A stretch of DNA of 64,000 nt from Maylandia zebra (taxonomy: Eukaryota; Chordata; Actinopteri; Cichliformes; Cichlidae), in contig NC_135182.1 of the NCBI RefSeq assembly GCF_041146795.1, positions 312,501-376,500 on the forward strand. The letters run 5' to 3'. Shown here in pieces: positions 1 through 9,905 of this stretch (position 1 is the stretch's first letter; each line of letters starts with the position of its first letter). Under the pieces are notes generated by a model. The model worked only from the letters and a program-made list of their open reading frames with translations. It searched no databases and was not told the origin of the DNA. The position numbers and the translations under genes are program-made.

Positions 1-281
1 CGGTTTTCGATACCCATCCCTAGCTGTTGGACTCATGAACAATAACCGTATGACTATTCGCACCACTAACACATGACCCTATACTGTATTCTCTGCATCC
101 GTTCCATTTTTGCACTGACCATCACCTGCGCACATGTATACATCAATCTGCTTAGCACTTTATATTTTTATGTTTATTTAAGCGTTGTCTGACAGTATGT
201 TTTGCACTAAGTACCGCAGCAATTTCCTAATGTTGTAAACCTGCTCAACATTTGGCAATAAAACCCTTTCTGATTCTGATT
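1..281 (+). mobile_element. 3' end of an L2/CR1-like LINE (truncated by window edge)
   Basis: The first 281 bases match, by eye, the 3' untranslated end of the LINE fragment at 7,120-7,614: both have the 'CAATAAA' block followed by a tail of CTGATT repeats (here two units ending at 281). The piece starts inside the window edge, so its upstream length is unknown. No open coding region is left. Clade naming (L2/CR1/Rex1 group) is an inference from the related coding copies at 23,564 and 29,938. Confidence 0.75.
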
Positions 282-319
282 GTGTCAGCAGTGTTTGATG
301 TTTTTTTTCTCTTACTGAC

Positions 320-551
320 CTTCTGTCAGCCTCCCTAAAATTGACCTCGCCACCTCCATCACATTGTCTGAATGCACCTGCACCATCACTTCTACTGTTT
401 TCAGTCTGTCTGCATTCTCCAGCTGGCACTTATAGATTTTAGGGAAGTCAGCTCCAGGTTCATACTGCAGGTAAAAGTGGAAAAGCTTCAGGTCCTCTTC
501 TCCCAATTTCTTCAACATTTCCAGGAGCTGCACAGGTGAGGGCTTCTCCAT
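320..551 (-). CDS. Pyrin (PYD/DAPIN) domain exon of an immune-type gene, partial
   Basis: Read on the minus strand from ATG at 549-551, this exon encodes about 77 residues opening with MEKPSPVQLLEMLKKLGEED and continuing with helices, a central LENADRL segment and a C-terminal amphipathic helix. This is the pattern of the pyrin death-fold domain, a homotypic interaction module that recruits ASC-type adaptors in inflammasome signalling in the cytosol. A 3' splice site (TTTAACAG) lies seven bases before the ATG and a 5' splice site (GTCAGTAAG) closes the exon at 320, so it is the first coding exon of a spliced gene. The remaining exons would lie to the left of the window, beyond the LINE tail at 1-281. 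In fish such exons open NLR, ASC-like, caspase and GBP genes; the exon alone cannot say which. No stop or frameshift is visible inside it. Confidence 0.75.
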
Positions 552-1029
552 CTTTGATCTGTTAAACATGATATCATGTGAACAGTCAGTCTCATCACAT
601 CTACTTTTTACTAATTTAATATATTTCACAGCAGATTACATGTTTGATTATTTAAGATTTACTTAGGATTGATTTTTTTTCTGGATGGATTCTTCTGTGA
701 TGGGAATAACATCACAAACTGCATGATAAAGAATCAATAATGAGACCTGATGTCTGTGAAGGTTCTCATGAGACCTGATACAATAAGAACTGACCCCAAA
801 ACACCAAAGGATCATTAAAAGAGAATTGTGCAGAACTAAGTGTAACATGTAACTTTAACTCTAACACTGCTGTTAAAATGTAAATGAAATAAAAACTGAT
901 TGAACTGATCAACGTGTCAACAGAATACAAAGAGAGCTTACAGACTTTAGAAAACTGTTTAAAATCAGCTGAGTGAATAAAAATGTAATATGAATTTAAA
1001 TAAAGAAAATAAAAGCAGAAGACTCCAGA
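552..1029. other. Non-coding stretch upstream of the pyrin exon
   Basis: AT-rich sequence with no reading frame of note. It presumably holds the intron or 5' untranslated part upstream of the pyrin exon. I see no repeat I can name in it. Confidence 0.4.
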
Positions 1030-1400
1030 AAAAAAATGAAGGTTCTCAGTCATCCAGGTCATTGTAGTCTAAGGAGCTTGAAAAGAAAACCATCTGGACT
1101 TTAAGTTGCTTGAAGATGTTTCACCTCTCATCCAAGAAGCTTCTTCAGTTCAAGATGGTGGAAAGTCCCAGATTTAAACCCAGTGGGAGTATCCCACTGA
1201 GAGGGACAATAGGCCCCCTAATGATCCTCTACCTAATCACATGAGCCAAGGTGTGAAAACGGGTGTGGGTCACAATCAGCCAAGGTTTCAGTTTCCTGAT
1301 TTTAGATGGCCCTCAATTAGCCCTATCAAGAGTTATTCTTGAGCCTGTTTAACATGAGGTTTCTAAATCAGGAATCTGGTACCAAGGAATTCATTATAAT
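1030..1400 (-). repeat. Dispersed fish repeat, probably a retrotransposon 3' end
   Basis: The block running from AAGGTTCTCAGTCATCCAGG to about 1,390 has the look of a dispersed fish repeat (the 'dropped intron' type that ends with a precise GAGAACC edge). It has no coding capacity here. I recognise the family only loosely and do not name it; a Penelope-like or LINE 3' end is possible. Orientation is a guess. Confidence 0.35.
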
Positions 1401-1651
1401 AACAGTTACAATATAATTATCTGATGACGGGTTAACTCTGGTTCTTGGAGATATTCTCAGGCTCCTGTTGAATCTAATGAGCTAGTTCGCCTCTGTCAGA
1501 GCAGACAAACACACAGCTGAGCTTAAACTTTGGCCACTGAGGGCTGCACTCACAGACTGGAGCTGATCACTCGCTCTAAAACACAAACACCAGTTTCACA
1601 CAAATCCTAATAACTAATAAATATCAGGTGGAAATGTCTCACACTCATTAA

Positions 1652-3492
1652 CAGTGTTGGGACTAACGCGTTATTAAGTAACGCGTTACAGTAACTACGT
1701 TATTATTGTGGTAACGAGCACGGTAACTAGTTATTATGCCAAAATCAGGAACGCGTTAGTCGTTACTGGGATTTAGATAGGGTCGTTACTCGTTACTTCG
1801 TGTGGTGGCTATCGCGGAGCTTCCACAGATTCAGTAACATTAGCAAGTGGTGGAGGCCAGCAGGTGGATGAGAGAAAGCAACACGTTCTCGGGCTGGAGA
1901 AAGGGGACGCAGAAGGAAAAGAGACCCGAGGCGGCCGCCGGTCCAAGTGTGAACTGAACTTCAGGTAAGAAGTTATGACCTGCAGTCTCTCTGGGTCAGA
2001 TATAAACCAAGTTTAGGTGGAGTTTATTTTCGTTATGCTGACTTTTTCCATACTGCGTGCTAGCTAGCATGACGGAGTTTCTATACAGCTGGGTGGGTGC
2101 TATGAAGTTAATGATGTTGAACTTTATTTTGTTCATAAGTTATTAGAGTTGTCAACCGTCCCGTCTGGTATTCAGAGAAAATATTACGCGTTTCTTATTG
2201 AGGTGAAAAGGAACAGTTTGTCCCGTAATTCAGCTACAATGAAAAAGGCACAAAGCTGGAGTTATTCTGTCTTTATGCTGCACAGCTGCCTCTTCTTCTC
2301 TCATTCTCCCCCCTCCCTCTCCCGTTTCTACTTCAATCATGAAAACTGATCAATGATCAGCTGATCGGCTCTCTTGTTTGTTTATCGCCCACTTTGCGCC
2401 GAAAGAGGAAACCAGCGGATGTCGCGCTAAACAACAGCAGCACGTTTAAGCTTGATCAGCTGTTGTTAGAATTTATTTAATATTAATTTCTAGTATCAGC
2501 TGATGTTTGCTGGAGCCACAGCTGCAAAAAAGCTGCTGGTCATGATATCGGTTTGTATATCTGGTGAGAGGGAAACATGAAGATGAAACCAGGAGATGTC
2601 CTTACTGAATCATCAGAGCTGTGATGGAGAAACAGGTTTACCTTTTAGGTGACATGAATGAGTTGAAGAGAAGTTATGAACTGTTTCTGAGAGACAAATA
2701 ACACCAGGATCCTTTTTTAGGTAGCTGACAGCTGGTAACTGTGCAGGTGCGGATCTAGCAAAGTTTTGCCAGGGGGGCCAGGTAGGGCATTAACAGGGAG
2801 AGGTGGGCTCAAAGAAATACTTTTCTATCTTATTCTCATTTAAAATGTCTAGCTTTTAAAAAATAATTATCTGAATCTTACAACAAACGATTGATAGATT
2901 GATGCATATATACCATCAAAACAGTGTACATCACTGTCACAACAGCGTTTGTTTTCATTCAAAGGCTTTATAATTTTTCCTATAATGGTGGGCCAGTCTC
3001 TAGTCAAAATGTCTGGGCCAATTTTCTGTCCCAGTCCAGCCATGTATGCAGCTCATCTGCAGTCTGGTGTTACCTACATCTTCCTATTCAGAAGGCAGAA
3101 TTTCCGAGTTCTGAGTACAATCAAAGCACCACGACTGCAGTTTTTGTGTTGGATGTAAAAGGCGCACATGACGCTGTGACGTAGGCTAGAATCATGGCAG
3201 CAGTCAATGACGGTCCAGGCGTGGGATTTCTCTCGTGGAAATATGCACATTATCTTTTCCTTTCTATTGGTAGGTGGCACAGTGCACTTGTGGCAAGTAA
3301 ACAAGCTAGAAGACTGGCAAAGTTATGGAAGCAACACATTAACAAGAGAATTCTGAGTAAAACCAAAGTTACTTTCCCTAGTAACTAGTTACTTTGAAAG
3401 TAACGAGTAACTTGAAGTAACTGAGTTACTTTTGAGAGAAGTAACTAGTAATGTAACTAAGTTACTATTTTAAAGTAACTTACCCAACACTG
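1652..3492. mobile_element. Non-autonomous hAT-type DNA transposon
   Basis: The ends are CAGTGTTGGG and CCCAACACTG, a perfect inverted pair typical of hAT elements. The element is flanked by an exact 8-bp duplication, CTCATTAA (1,644-1,651 and 3,493-3,500), the size made by hAT transposases. Both subterminal regions are rich in GTAAC/GTTAC words (for example 1,670-1,800 and 3,366-3,480), also usual for these fish elements. The 1.84-kb interior has no transposase reading frame, so it needs a transposase from elsewhere. The intact target duplication and ends show that boundaries are original. Confidence 0.9.
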
Positions 3493-3500
3493 CTCATTAA

Positions 3501-5390
3501 ACTATTCATCCTTGTCCATCCAGCAACACCTGAAACATCTGAGTGAAAGTTCCTCCCTACACTGTGTTTGAAGCAAAGCACAAAGGAGACACCTGCTGGA
3601 GCAGCTGGAGTCCTGCAGACACTCAGCCTCTTCACTACACAAACACCTCCCACAACATCCACCCTATACACTCTGACTGCTGTGTTTGTGGAAACACTCA
3701 AACACCCATTGCTTCACATATGACCATAGAAATGTGTGTGAAAAGGAGGTGAGCTGACATTAAACACGATGGAGGATTTATTCACAAACACTGAGTCACA
3801 ACAACATTTAGACACATATTACCTCTCTGCAGGAGGACCACCGCCCTTTAACTTGTCACTCTGTAAGGACACAGAGCTGGGTGGAGGTCCAGGCTGGTTC
3901 CTGTGAATAATGATGGAGCAGTGATGTGAGTGCTGAGCTGTGACGTGGAGAAGGGTCATGGACAGTTAGAGTTGGTCATCTCACCTCTGAGCTTTGGTCT
4001 GGCTCTCATGTTCCCCACACAGAGTGGTTTTAGAGGGAGGGACTCCCTCCTCTCTGTCCTCACACTGATCCATGCTGCTCAATTCACATCAGCTCACACA
4101 CACTTTCTACCTTCACCTGCAGAGGAAACACAAATCATTCATGTGCACATCAACTGAAATCCTCCTTTCCATCATGTGTGCTGTCCAAATATCAGCTGCT
4201 TCTTTCCTGCTTCATCTCAGTGTCAGCTGAGAGAATGACAAACCCACTATGTGTCAACATTTGATGGATGATGAAATGTGAAATGATACTGACCTAAATC
4301 TGTCCTAACGATAATGAGAAGCTTTGATGAGTTGTGACTCTCTGAGGTGTTACTAGGATGTAGAAGCACTGGAGCGCATCCCTGAAATCTTTGCTATTTT
4401 CACTTGATAACAGCAGCTGTTTAAAGTTATTGAGAGTATTTGACAGTAAAGTGAATGTAAATGTGAGACACTGTGTGCTCACAGCTAAAGGCTGCAGTCA
4501 GCTGTGTTAGAGCCTCTTTCACACAATGATCCTTTAATAAACACTCCATGAGCTCCATGTTGATGAAGCAGTCACGTGTGAGCTTGTGTGCTGACATGTT
4601 GACAGTGTGACTTCAGCTTTTACAGGCTTCCTGTTTCATATTACACTTCCTCCTCACAGTCAGCCTCATTTCACAGCTGTAACTAAATTTCCTGAAGAAA
4701 ATCCACAAACAGCTGAAAGTGAAGCATCACTTCCTGTATGAGGCGCCAACAGTCTTTTTACATGTCATGTCTAAGTTACATCTGGAATAAATCATCATTT
4801 ACAAAGGCTGCTGCTCTATAGCAGCAGACAGAGAGCTCTCTGTAACCATCTGACCATCCACTACCTCTGTGCTGCAGCTCTCATTCACACAGGGCTCAAT
4901 TGCATTTTTAACTTGTGTCTTTAAGAGCTCTGAGCGTTAGCATGCTGTCTGCTTAGCTTAGCGTTATTATGCTGTGTGGCTAGCTTAGCATCAGAGCACT
5001 GCAGGTGTCTCGTGTGTAAATATTAATCGGTAAAGGTCCTCTATGGACTCTGTGAACTCAAAAAGTACAAACTATAAGAACACAAACAAGAACGTAGCTC
5101 AGAGTGGCGGACACACTCGCCTCGTTGGTCCAGCTGTGAGTCCGTTACCGTGAACTATGGAGCGGCAGATTTGTGCCGGAACTAAGCTGCACACAGCTGA
5201 TGTTAGCCAGGAAACATTACACACTGACTTTAATGGAGAGACCGGAAAAACAAACACAGACAGTTTGTTGTGTAAAGAAATCAAACATGAGCTGAACAAA
5301 AAGTAAAGTTCTTAAAGAAAAACTGTTAAAGGAGGAAACAAAGCAAACTTACAGTTTCTTCACACACCAACAACAAGCTCCACTCCACAC
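3501..5390. other. No gene recognised
   Basis: About 1.9 kb with only short chance reading frames. It contains runs of AGCTTAGC-type words around 4,937-4,993 that are common in fish non-coding DNA. It may include upstream regulatory DNA of the pyrin gene, but nothing in it proves that. Confidence 0.4.
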
Positions 5391-5605
5391 CTGGGGCCCG
5401 TTCTTCGTACGTCGCTTACTACATCCAAGATCAAATGACACATCCAAGATCAAATCATCGCGCTAACCGTGAGCTCGCTAATCCGGTTCCCCGAACACAC
5501 CTGCTGTTGACGATTACTACAGCTGGACGCAGTAATGTGACATCACTGGGTGTCGTAAAAGGGGCTACGCATCGATAGTAGAAACATTGATCGGCAACCC
5601 TCTGA

Positions 5606-5788
5606 TTGGTCGGCGAAAATGTCGACGGAGCGCGCTCGGCTCGGTATTTTTCGGCAGCAGAGCAAGAACTCTTGAGTGAGGGATTTCAGGAGTTTCAGAG
5701 TTTAATCAGAACGCAAGGGAACACTGCAAAGGCTGCAAAAGCAAGGAGCGAGGGCTGGCAGGAAGTTGCTGACAAATTAAACTCGTAA
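5606..5788 (+). pseudogene. Harbinger Myb/SANT-like protein, first exon remnant
   Basis: The frame encodes a segment (YFSAAEQELLSEGFQEFQSL, then NTAKAAKARSEGWQEVADKLN) that has the helical spacing and tryptophan of the trihelix Myb/SANT-like domain found in the accessory gene of Harbinger transposons, whose product brings the transposase to the nucleus and DNA. A likely start, ATGTCGACGG at 5,619, lies in a different frame from the domain, so one indel has broken the start. The exon ends at a good splice donor (GTAAGT at about 5,785). The SINE piece begins about 15 bases later. Confidence 0.6.
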
Positions 5789-5797
5789 GTAACAATA

Positions 5798-5998
5798 ATA
5801 ATGGAGTGGATTGATATAGCGCTTTTCAAGGCACCCAAAGCGCTGTACAATGCCACTATTCAGTCACTCTCACATTCACACACTGGGGGAGGCAGCTACA
5901 GTTGTAGCCACAGCTGCCCTGGGGCAGACTGACAGAAGCCAGGCTGCCATATCGCGCCATCGGCCCCTCTGGCCAACACCAGTAGGCGGTAGGGTAGA
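5798..5998 (-). mobile_element. SINE fragment lacking its tRNA-like head
   Basis: This block resembles the body of the more complete SINE at 34,748-35,070: GATATAGCGCTTT, then CCCAAAGCGCT, the CACACTGG...GCAGCTACA stretch, GCCCTGGGGC and the AGTAGGCGGTAGGG end. The tRNA-like head with the promoter boxes is missing and is replaced by an AT-rich run to about 6,064. It sits inside the Harbinger remnant. Confidence 0.7.
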
Positions 5999-6203
5999 TT
6001 TATTATATTACACTATATTATCCAATATTATATTACATTATATTATAATATGTTATATTTTATCCTCTGTCACATTAGAGCCACGACAGGACCCACTAGA
6101 ACATGGGAACAGGTAAAAGTGAAATATAAGAATATTCTACAGAATGGTAATATTTATCACTTATATTGCTTTTAGTCTCTTGGAAAGAGACCCTGGAATA
6201 ATC

Positions 6204-6479
6204 TGTTTGTTTATAACAGCAACCAAGAAAAGGGCAGAGCAACAAAAGACAGGTGGTGGTCCTGCACCCCCTCGTCAACAAGTTGGTTAAGTAAATAATA
6301 CCCTCACGGGAAAATCGATATCTCTCTATGAGCACACTGTCGCGCTGAGCTAAAGGATCCTGTCTGTCCCGCAATATACGCTGAATTCTGAGGACTCTCC
6401 TTATCAATCTTGCACCTTCCGCAATGGGTGGCTCGCGTATACGGACAGGACATGGCTGCGACAGACTTCCCAAATCCAC
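6204..6479 (-). pseudogene. Harbinger transposase (HARBI1-like) N-terminal remnant
   Basis: On the minus strand the frame reads REPPIAEGARLIRRVLRIQR, RDRQDPLAQRDS and ERYRFSREGIIYL. This arginine-rich start followed by 'RYRFS..GI.YL' is the usual N-terminus of HARBI1-like DDE nucleases. The first residues are in another frame (start near 6,507) and the catalytic core is absent: the frame runs out around 6,204. It is a broken stub of the second Harbinger gene, convergent with the SANT-like stub. Confidence 0.65.
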
Positions 6480-7119
6480 CTTCGCTTTTATAGCCGTGGT
6501 CTCTCATCTTGATTACACGAAGTAATTTACAATTGCTACTCTGAAATATGAATTAAATCTGTAATAATCACATACATGTAATAGAATGTTAATAGTACAT
6601 TTCCCTTTTTTAGGAAATGACCTGTGTGAAATCAATAAATGGATCAGGTGCTGCATTGTCTTTAGTTACATTGATGTTATTTATTTATGGTGAAACAGTG
6701 GTGGAATATCGCTGTTGCTTTCGTATGAATGACGCGGACATACCTGCGTGGCCGCGATCTAATCCTGTTTACATAAAGTAAACCTGCTCCCGAGCAGGTT
6801 TACGCTTACGGCTCTGTTGCTATGACAGCAAGTCCCGGATGAGCTTCGGGGAACCGACTGATCCAGGATCACGCGAAATCGTCAACAATCTAATCCGGCT
6901 AACCTACTTAGCGAGGTACGAAGAACGGGCCCCTGGACACTAAACACTGACACACAGGTGAGCTGTTTCCTGGAAGGAGGCGGGACTTCACCTGTGCTGA
7001 GCTTCAGTGGGAGGGGCTCAGCTCTGTGTGTGCTGATGTGTTAACTTAAAAAATATGCCGTCTGACTGCTCAGACTGAGTCAGAGTAAAGTTCACATGCT
7101 GACGTGTGGAGACATGAAA

Positions 7120-7614
7120 CCTTGCAGACTCCCATCTCTGCAGGACCTGTACACCTCCAGGACACTGCGGCGTGCAGCCCGGATCTCAGCTGACCCTTCC
7201 CACCCTGGACACAGTCTGTTTGACCTGCTCCCCTCAGGCAGGAGGCTCCGGTCCATTCGCACCAGAACCTCTCGCCACAAGAACAGTTTCTTCCCCTCTG
7301 CTGTTGGACACATGAACAATAACCACATGACTGTCCCCGCCACTCACACATGACCCTACGCTGTGTCACTGCATCATTTCATGTCTGGCACTGATCACCA
7401 CCTGCACTCATGTATATATCCTTCTACGTAGCACTCTTAATTCTTATTCTCATGTATATATCTAATGTATATCTCATGCACATATCTTTCTTTCTACATA
7501 GCACTTTAATTCTTATTGTTTGCACTGAAGCACCGCAGCAAATTCCTAATGTTGTAAACCTCAACATCTGGCAATAAACCCATTCTGATTCTGATTCTGA
7601 TTCTGATTCTGATT
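7120..7614 (+). mobile_element. 5'-truncated L2/CR1-like LINE, last ~70 codons plus 3' end
   Basis: The plus-strand frame (to about 7,353) carries the end of the LINE reverse-transcriptase protein: DPSHPGHSLFDLLPSGRRLR followed by RTRTSRHKNSFFPSAV. This 'LLPSGRR..S.R....R..NSFFP.AV' signature closes the reading frames of the LINEs at 23,564 and 29,938. The untranslated end leads to a tail of four to five CTGATT units ending at 7,614. Short length and intact 3' end are the classic mark of 5' truncation during insertion. Confidence 0.85.
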
Positions 7615-8388
7615 GTTGTAGCTGCAGGTGTGAACACACTGATCCCAGATCAGCTCTGCTGTATTTGTAACATGAACATTTCTGCTGCAAAGCTTCAAAT
7701 GTTCAGCATGTTTCTCTGTTTCCAGTCTGTAGATCCAGTCACACTTTCTACCTTCACCTGTGCAATAAAGACTGAGAGCAGAGCTGAAACCAACCATCCA
7801 ATCAGTGAGCAGCATCAACACCTGAGCTTCATTCAGACTCTTTTATTGAAGATGTTGTTGGTACAAAGTTCATCTGCTGCTCACATGAATCCATGAAAGA
7901 TTTATTTCACTGAATGTTTCTTCAAAGCTCATTTCAACCTGTTGAAGTCATGAATGAAAGTGCAGACTGAGAGTGGATCACATGATGTTTAAGGTGTGTC
8001 ATGTGACATGTTCAGTATTGTCACACATGTCTAGATTGTCCCTGATATCATAACTGCTCAAACACTGATGATTATATTTGAAGAATTATTCCTGATGGCA
8101 GCAAAGTTTGAATGGAGCTCTCTGTCTGTGCTGATTTGTCGCCCTCTGGAGGTCAAAACACAAACTGCATGATGTCACTGTAACCACCACAGTGAGCATC
8201 AGTGATGCTGATAGTGTGTTCATCACAGACGTTGAGGCTTCATGTTGACATGAATCAAAGTGAAAGCAGAGAAACTGTGTCAGTGTCAGGTTTCATCAGT
8301 ATTTCAATGTTGTTTCAACATTGGTTTTGTGTTGACATTTCAATCCTGACGATTCTGATGGTTCAGATGGAAAATCAACATCTGTTCA
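7615..8388. other. No gene recognised
   Basis: Short frames only. The section 8,290-8,388 (repeated 'CAACATTG', 'TTGACATTTCAATC' words) looks like part of an older dispersed repeat but I cannot name it. Confidence 0.4.
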
Positions 8389-9329
8389 ATGTCTCCTTGC
8401 TATCTGGGAACTCATCTAATTGCGATATGCGTATTATGAGCTCGGACAACTTTGCTTTCCTTTGATTCGCCTCAAAACCAGCATAAGATATAATATGTCC
8501 CCTGATAAAAGCCTTAAACGTTTCCCACAAAATGGAGGGTGATATTCCGGGTGTAATGTTTGTCTCTATAAATAAGTCTATCTTGGAATTCACAAATGTG
8601 ATGAACTTATCATCTGACAGCAAGCGTGTATTCAAACGCCATGGAGCTGGTGGAGAACTTTAGCCCACTGCCAAATCTAGAGTCAACGGAGCATGATCTG
8701 AAATGACAATAACACTATGAGAGCAAGAGCGAATCTGTGAAGTAAGTCGACTGTCCAGTAGAAAGTAATCAATACGAGTGTATGTATGATGAACAGGGGA
8801 GAAAAAGGTGTACTCTCTACGTGTGGGGTTGAGAAAACGCCCGGCATCAATAACAGAAAATTCTTCAAGGAACATATTAATAATTTTGGAAGAGTTGGAT
8901 TGCCTACCAGGCTTATTTGAGGATCTATCCAGCGGCCCGAGCCAACAATTAAAATCGCCACCAAAAACCAAATAGTGGGAAGACAAGTCAGGAATTTTAA
9001 TGAAAAAAGTGCTAAAAAAAATTTGGATCGTCCCAATTGGGAGCATAGACACTGACAAAAATGAATTTAGTGTTCAAAATACTACCACTCACAATAATGA
9101 ATCTACCATTCTGGTCCGCTATAACATTAGAAGAAACAAATGGCACTGATTTGTGTATTAAAATAGCAGCACCACGAACTTTGGATTTAAATGTAGAGTG
9201 ATAGAGTTGGCCCACCCACCCCTTATGAAGTCTAAAATGATCTGAAATTTTTAGGTGTGTTTCTTGTAAAAACACAACCTGGGCGCCCAAAAATTGCAAA
9301 TAATGGAGGACCTTGCTCCTTTTAATCAA
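8389..9329 (-). pseudogene. L1 ORF2 endonuclease region (broken)
   Basis: Minus-strand frames hold AP-endonuclease motifs of L1-type ORF2: QVVFLQETHLK (catalytic Glu), FVSVYAPN, VFGGDFNCWLGPLDRS (the GDFN motif) and ISDHAPLTLDL (the SDH motif near the C-terminus). The frame shifts near 9,035 between 'NWDDPNFF' and 'SHYLVFGGDFN' and again near 8,650; it then ends at 8,389 in unrelated DNA. The endonuclease nicks target DNA to prime reverse transcription; this copy cannot act. Confidence 0.85.
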
Positions 9330-9467
9330 TCAATCTTTATTTATAAAGCACTTTTCATACAAAAAAAATGTAGCACAAAGTGCTTTACATAGTTAAAAGC
9401 AGCCCACCCCACCCTCCAATTCACTCCCCACACTCTCATTAACATAATTGATGTGAATACACACATA

Positions 9468-9468
<1 letters not shown>

Positions 9469-9512
<44 letters not shown>

Positions 9513-9522
9513 ACACACACAT
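9469..9522. repeat. Poly-C run of ~30 followed by (AC)n
   Basis: A run of about 30 C bases (9,469-9,498) passes straight into 12 AC units (to 9,522). It lies in the L2 3' untranslated region. Exact lengths of such runs are often assembly-dependent. Confidence 0.95.
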
Positions 9523-9905
9523 GCGCACACTTAAAGAGTAAAAATTGGGCTGGGTTCACATGAGCCAAGTGAGGAAAGACTATAACAGGGAGCCGTCTGC
9601 ACCGGGAGCCGGTCACAGACCGCAGCCTCCAGGCTGGGCACACAGCAGGAGGGAGGCAAAGGAGCCCCCCAGCCAGGCTGAGAGGACCCCCAGAGACCCA
9701 GCAGCCACGGTCGATCACATCCCCGGTGCAGAGAGCCCCCTCCGAGGAAACACTGGAGATAAGACACAATAGGCTATATACAGGGTAAAATGATAAAATA
9801 AATAAGAAAGGGATACAATATAAATATAAATATAAATAGAGTAAGAAGATTAAAAAAAATTAATAAGAATAAAATCAAAATAAATAAGCATAAAATAAAT
9901 AAACG

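Larger units (their letters stand above)
5394..6932. mobile_element. Decayed PIF/Harbinger DNA transposon
   Basis: The ends are GGGCCCGTTCTTCGTAC (left) and its inverse GTACGAAGAACGGGCCC (right), each flanked by CTG (5,391-5,393; 6,933-6,935), fitting the 3-bp target duplications of Harbinger elements. Inside lie remnants of both genes this superfamily uses: a Myb/SANT-like DNA-binding protein on the plus strand and the start of a HARBI1-like nuclease on the minus strand. A SINE piece and an AT-rich run (5,798-6,064) interrupt the middle. It is far shorter than an autonomous element of about 3 kb or more and must be inactive. Confidence 0.85.

Noticed and set aside
9341..9769. 142-codon minus-strand frame with a glycine run
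   Set aside because: The glycine run is the poly-C tract; the frame lies in the L2 3' untranslated region.
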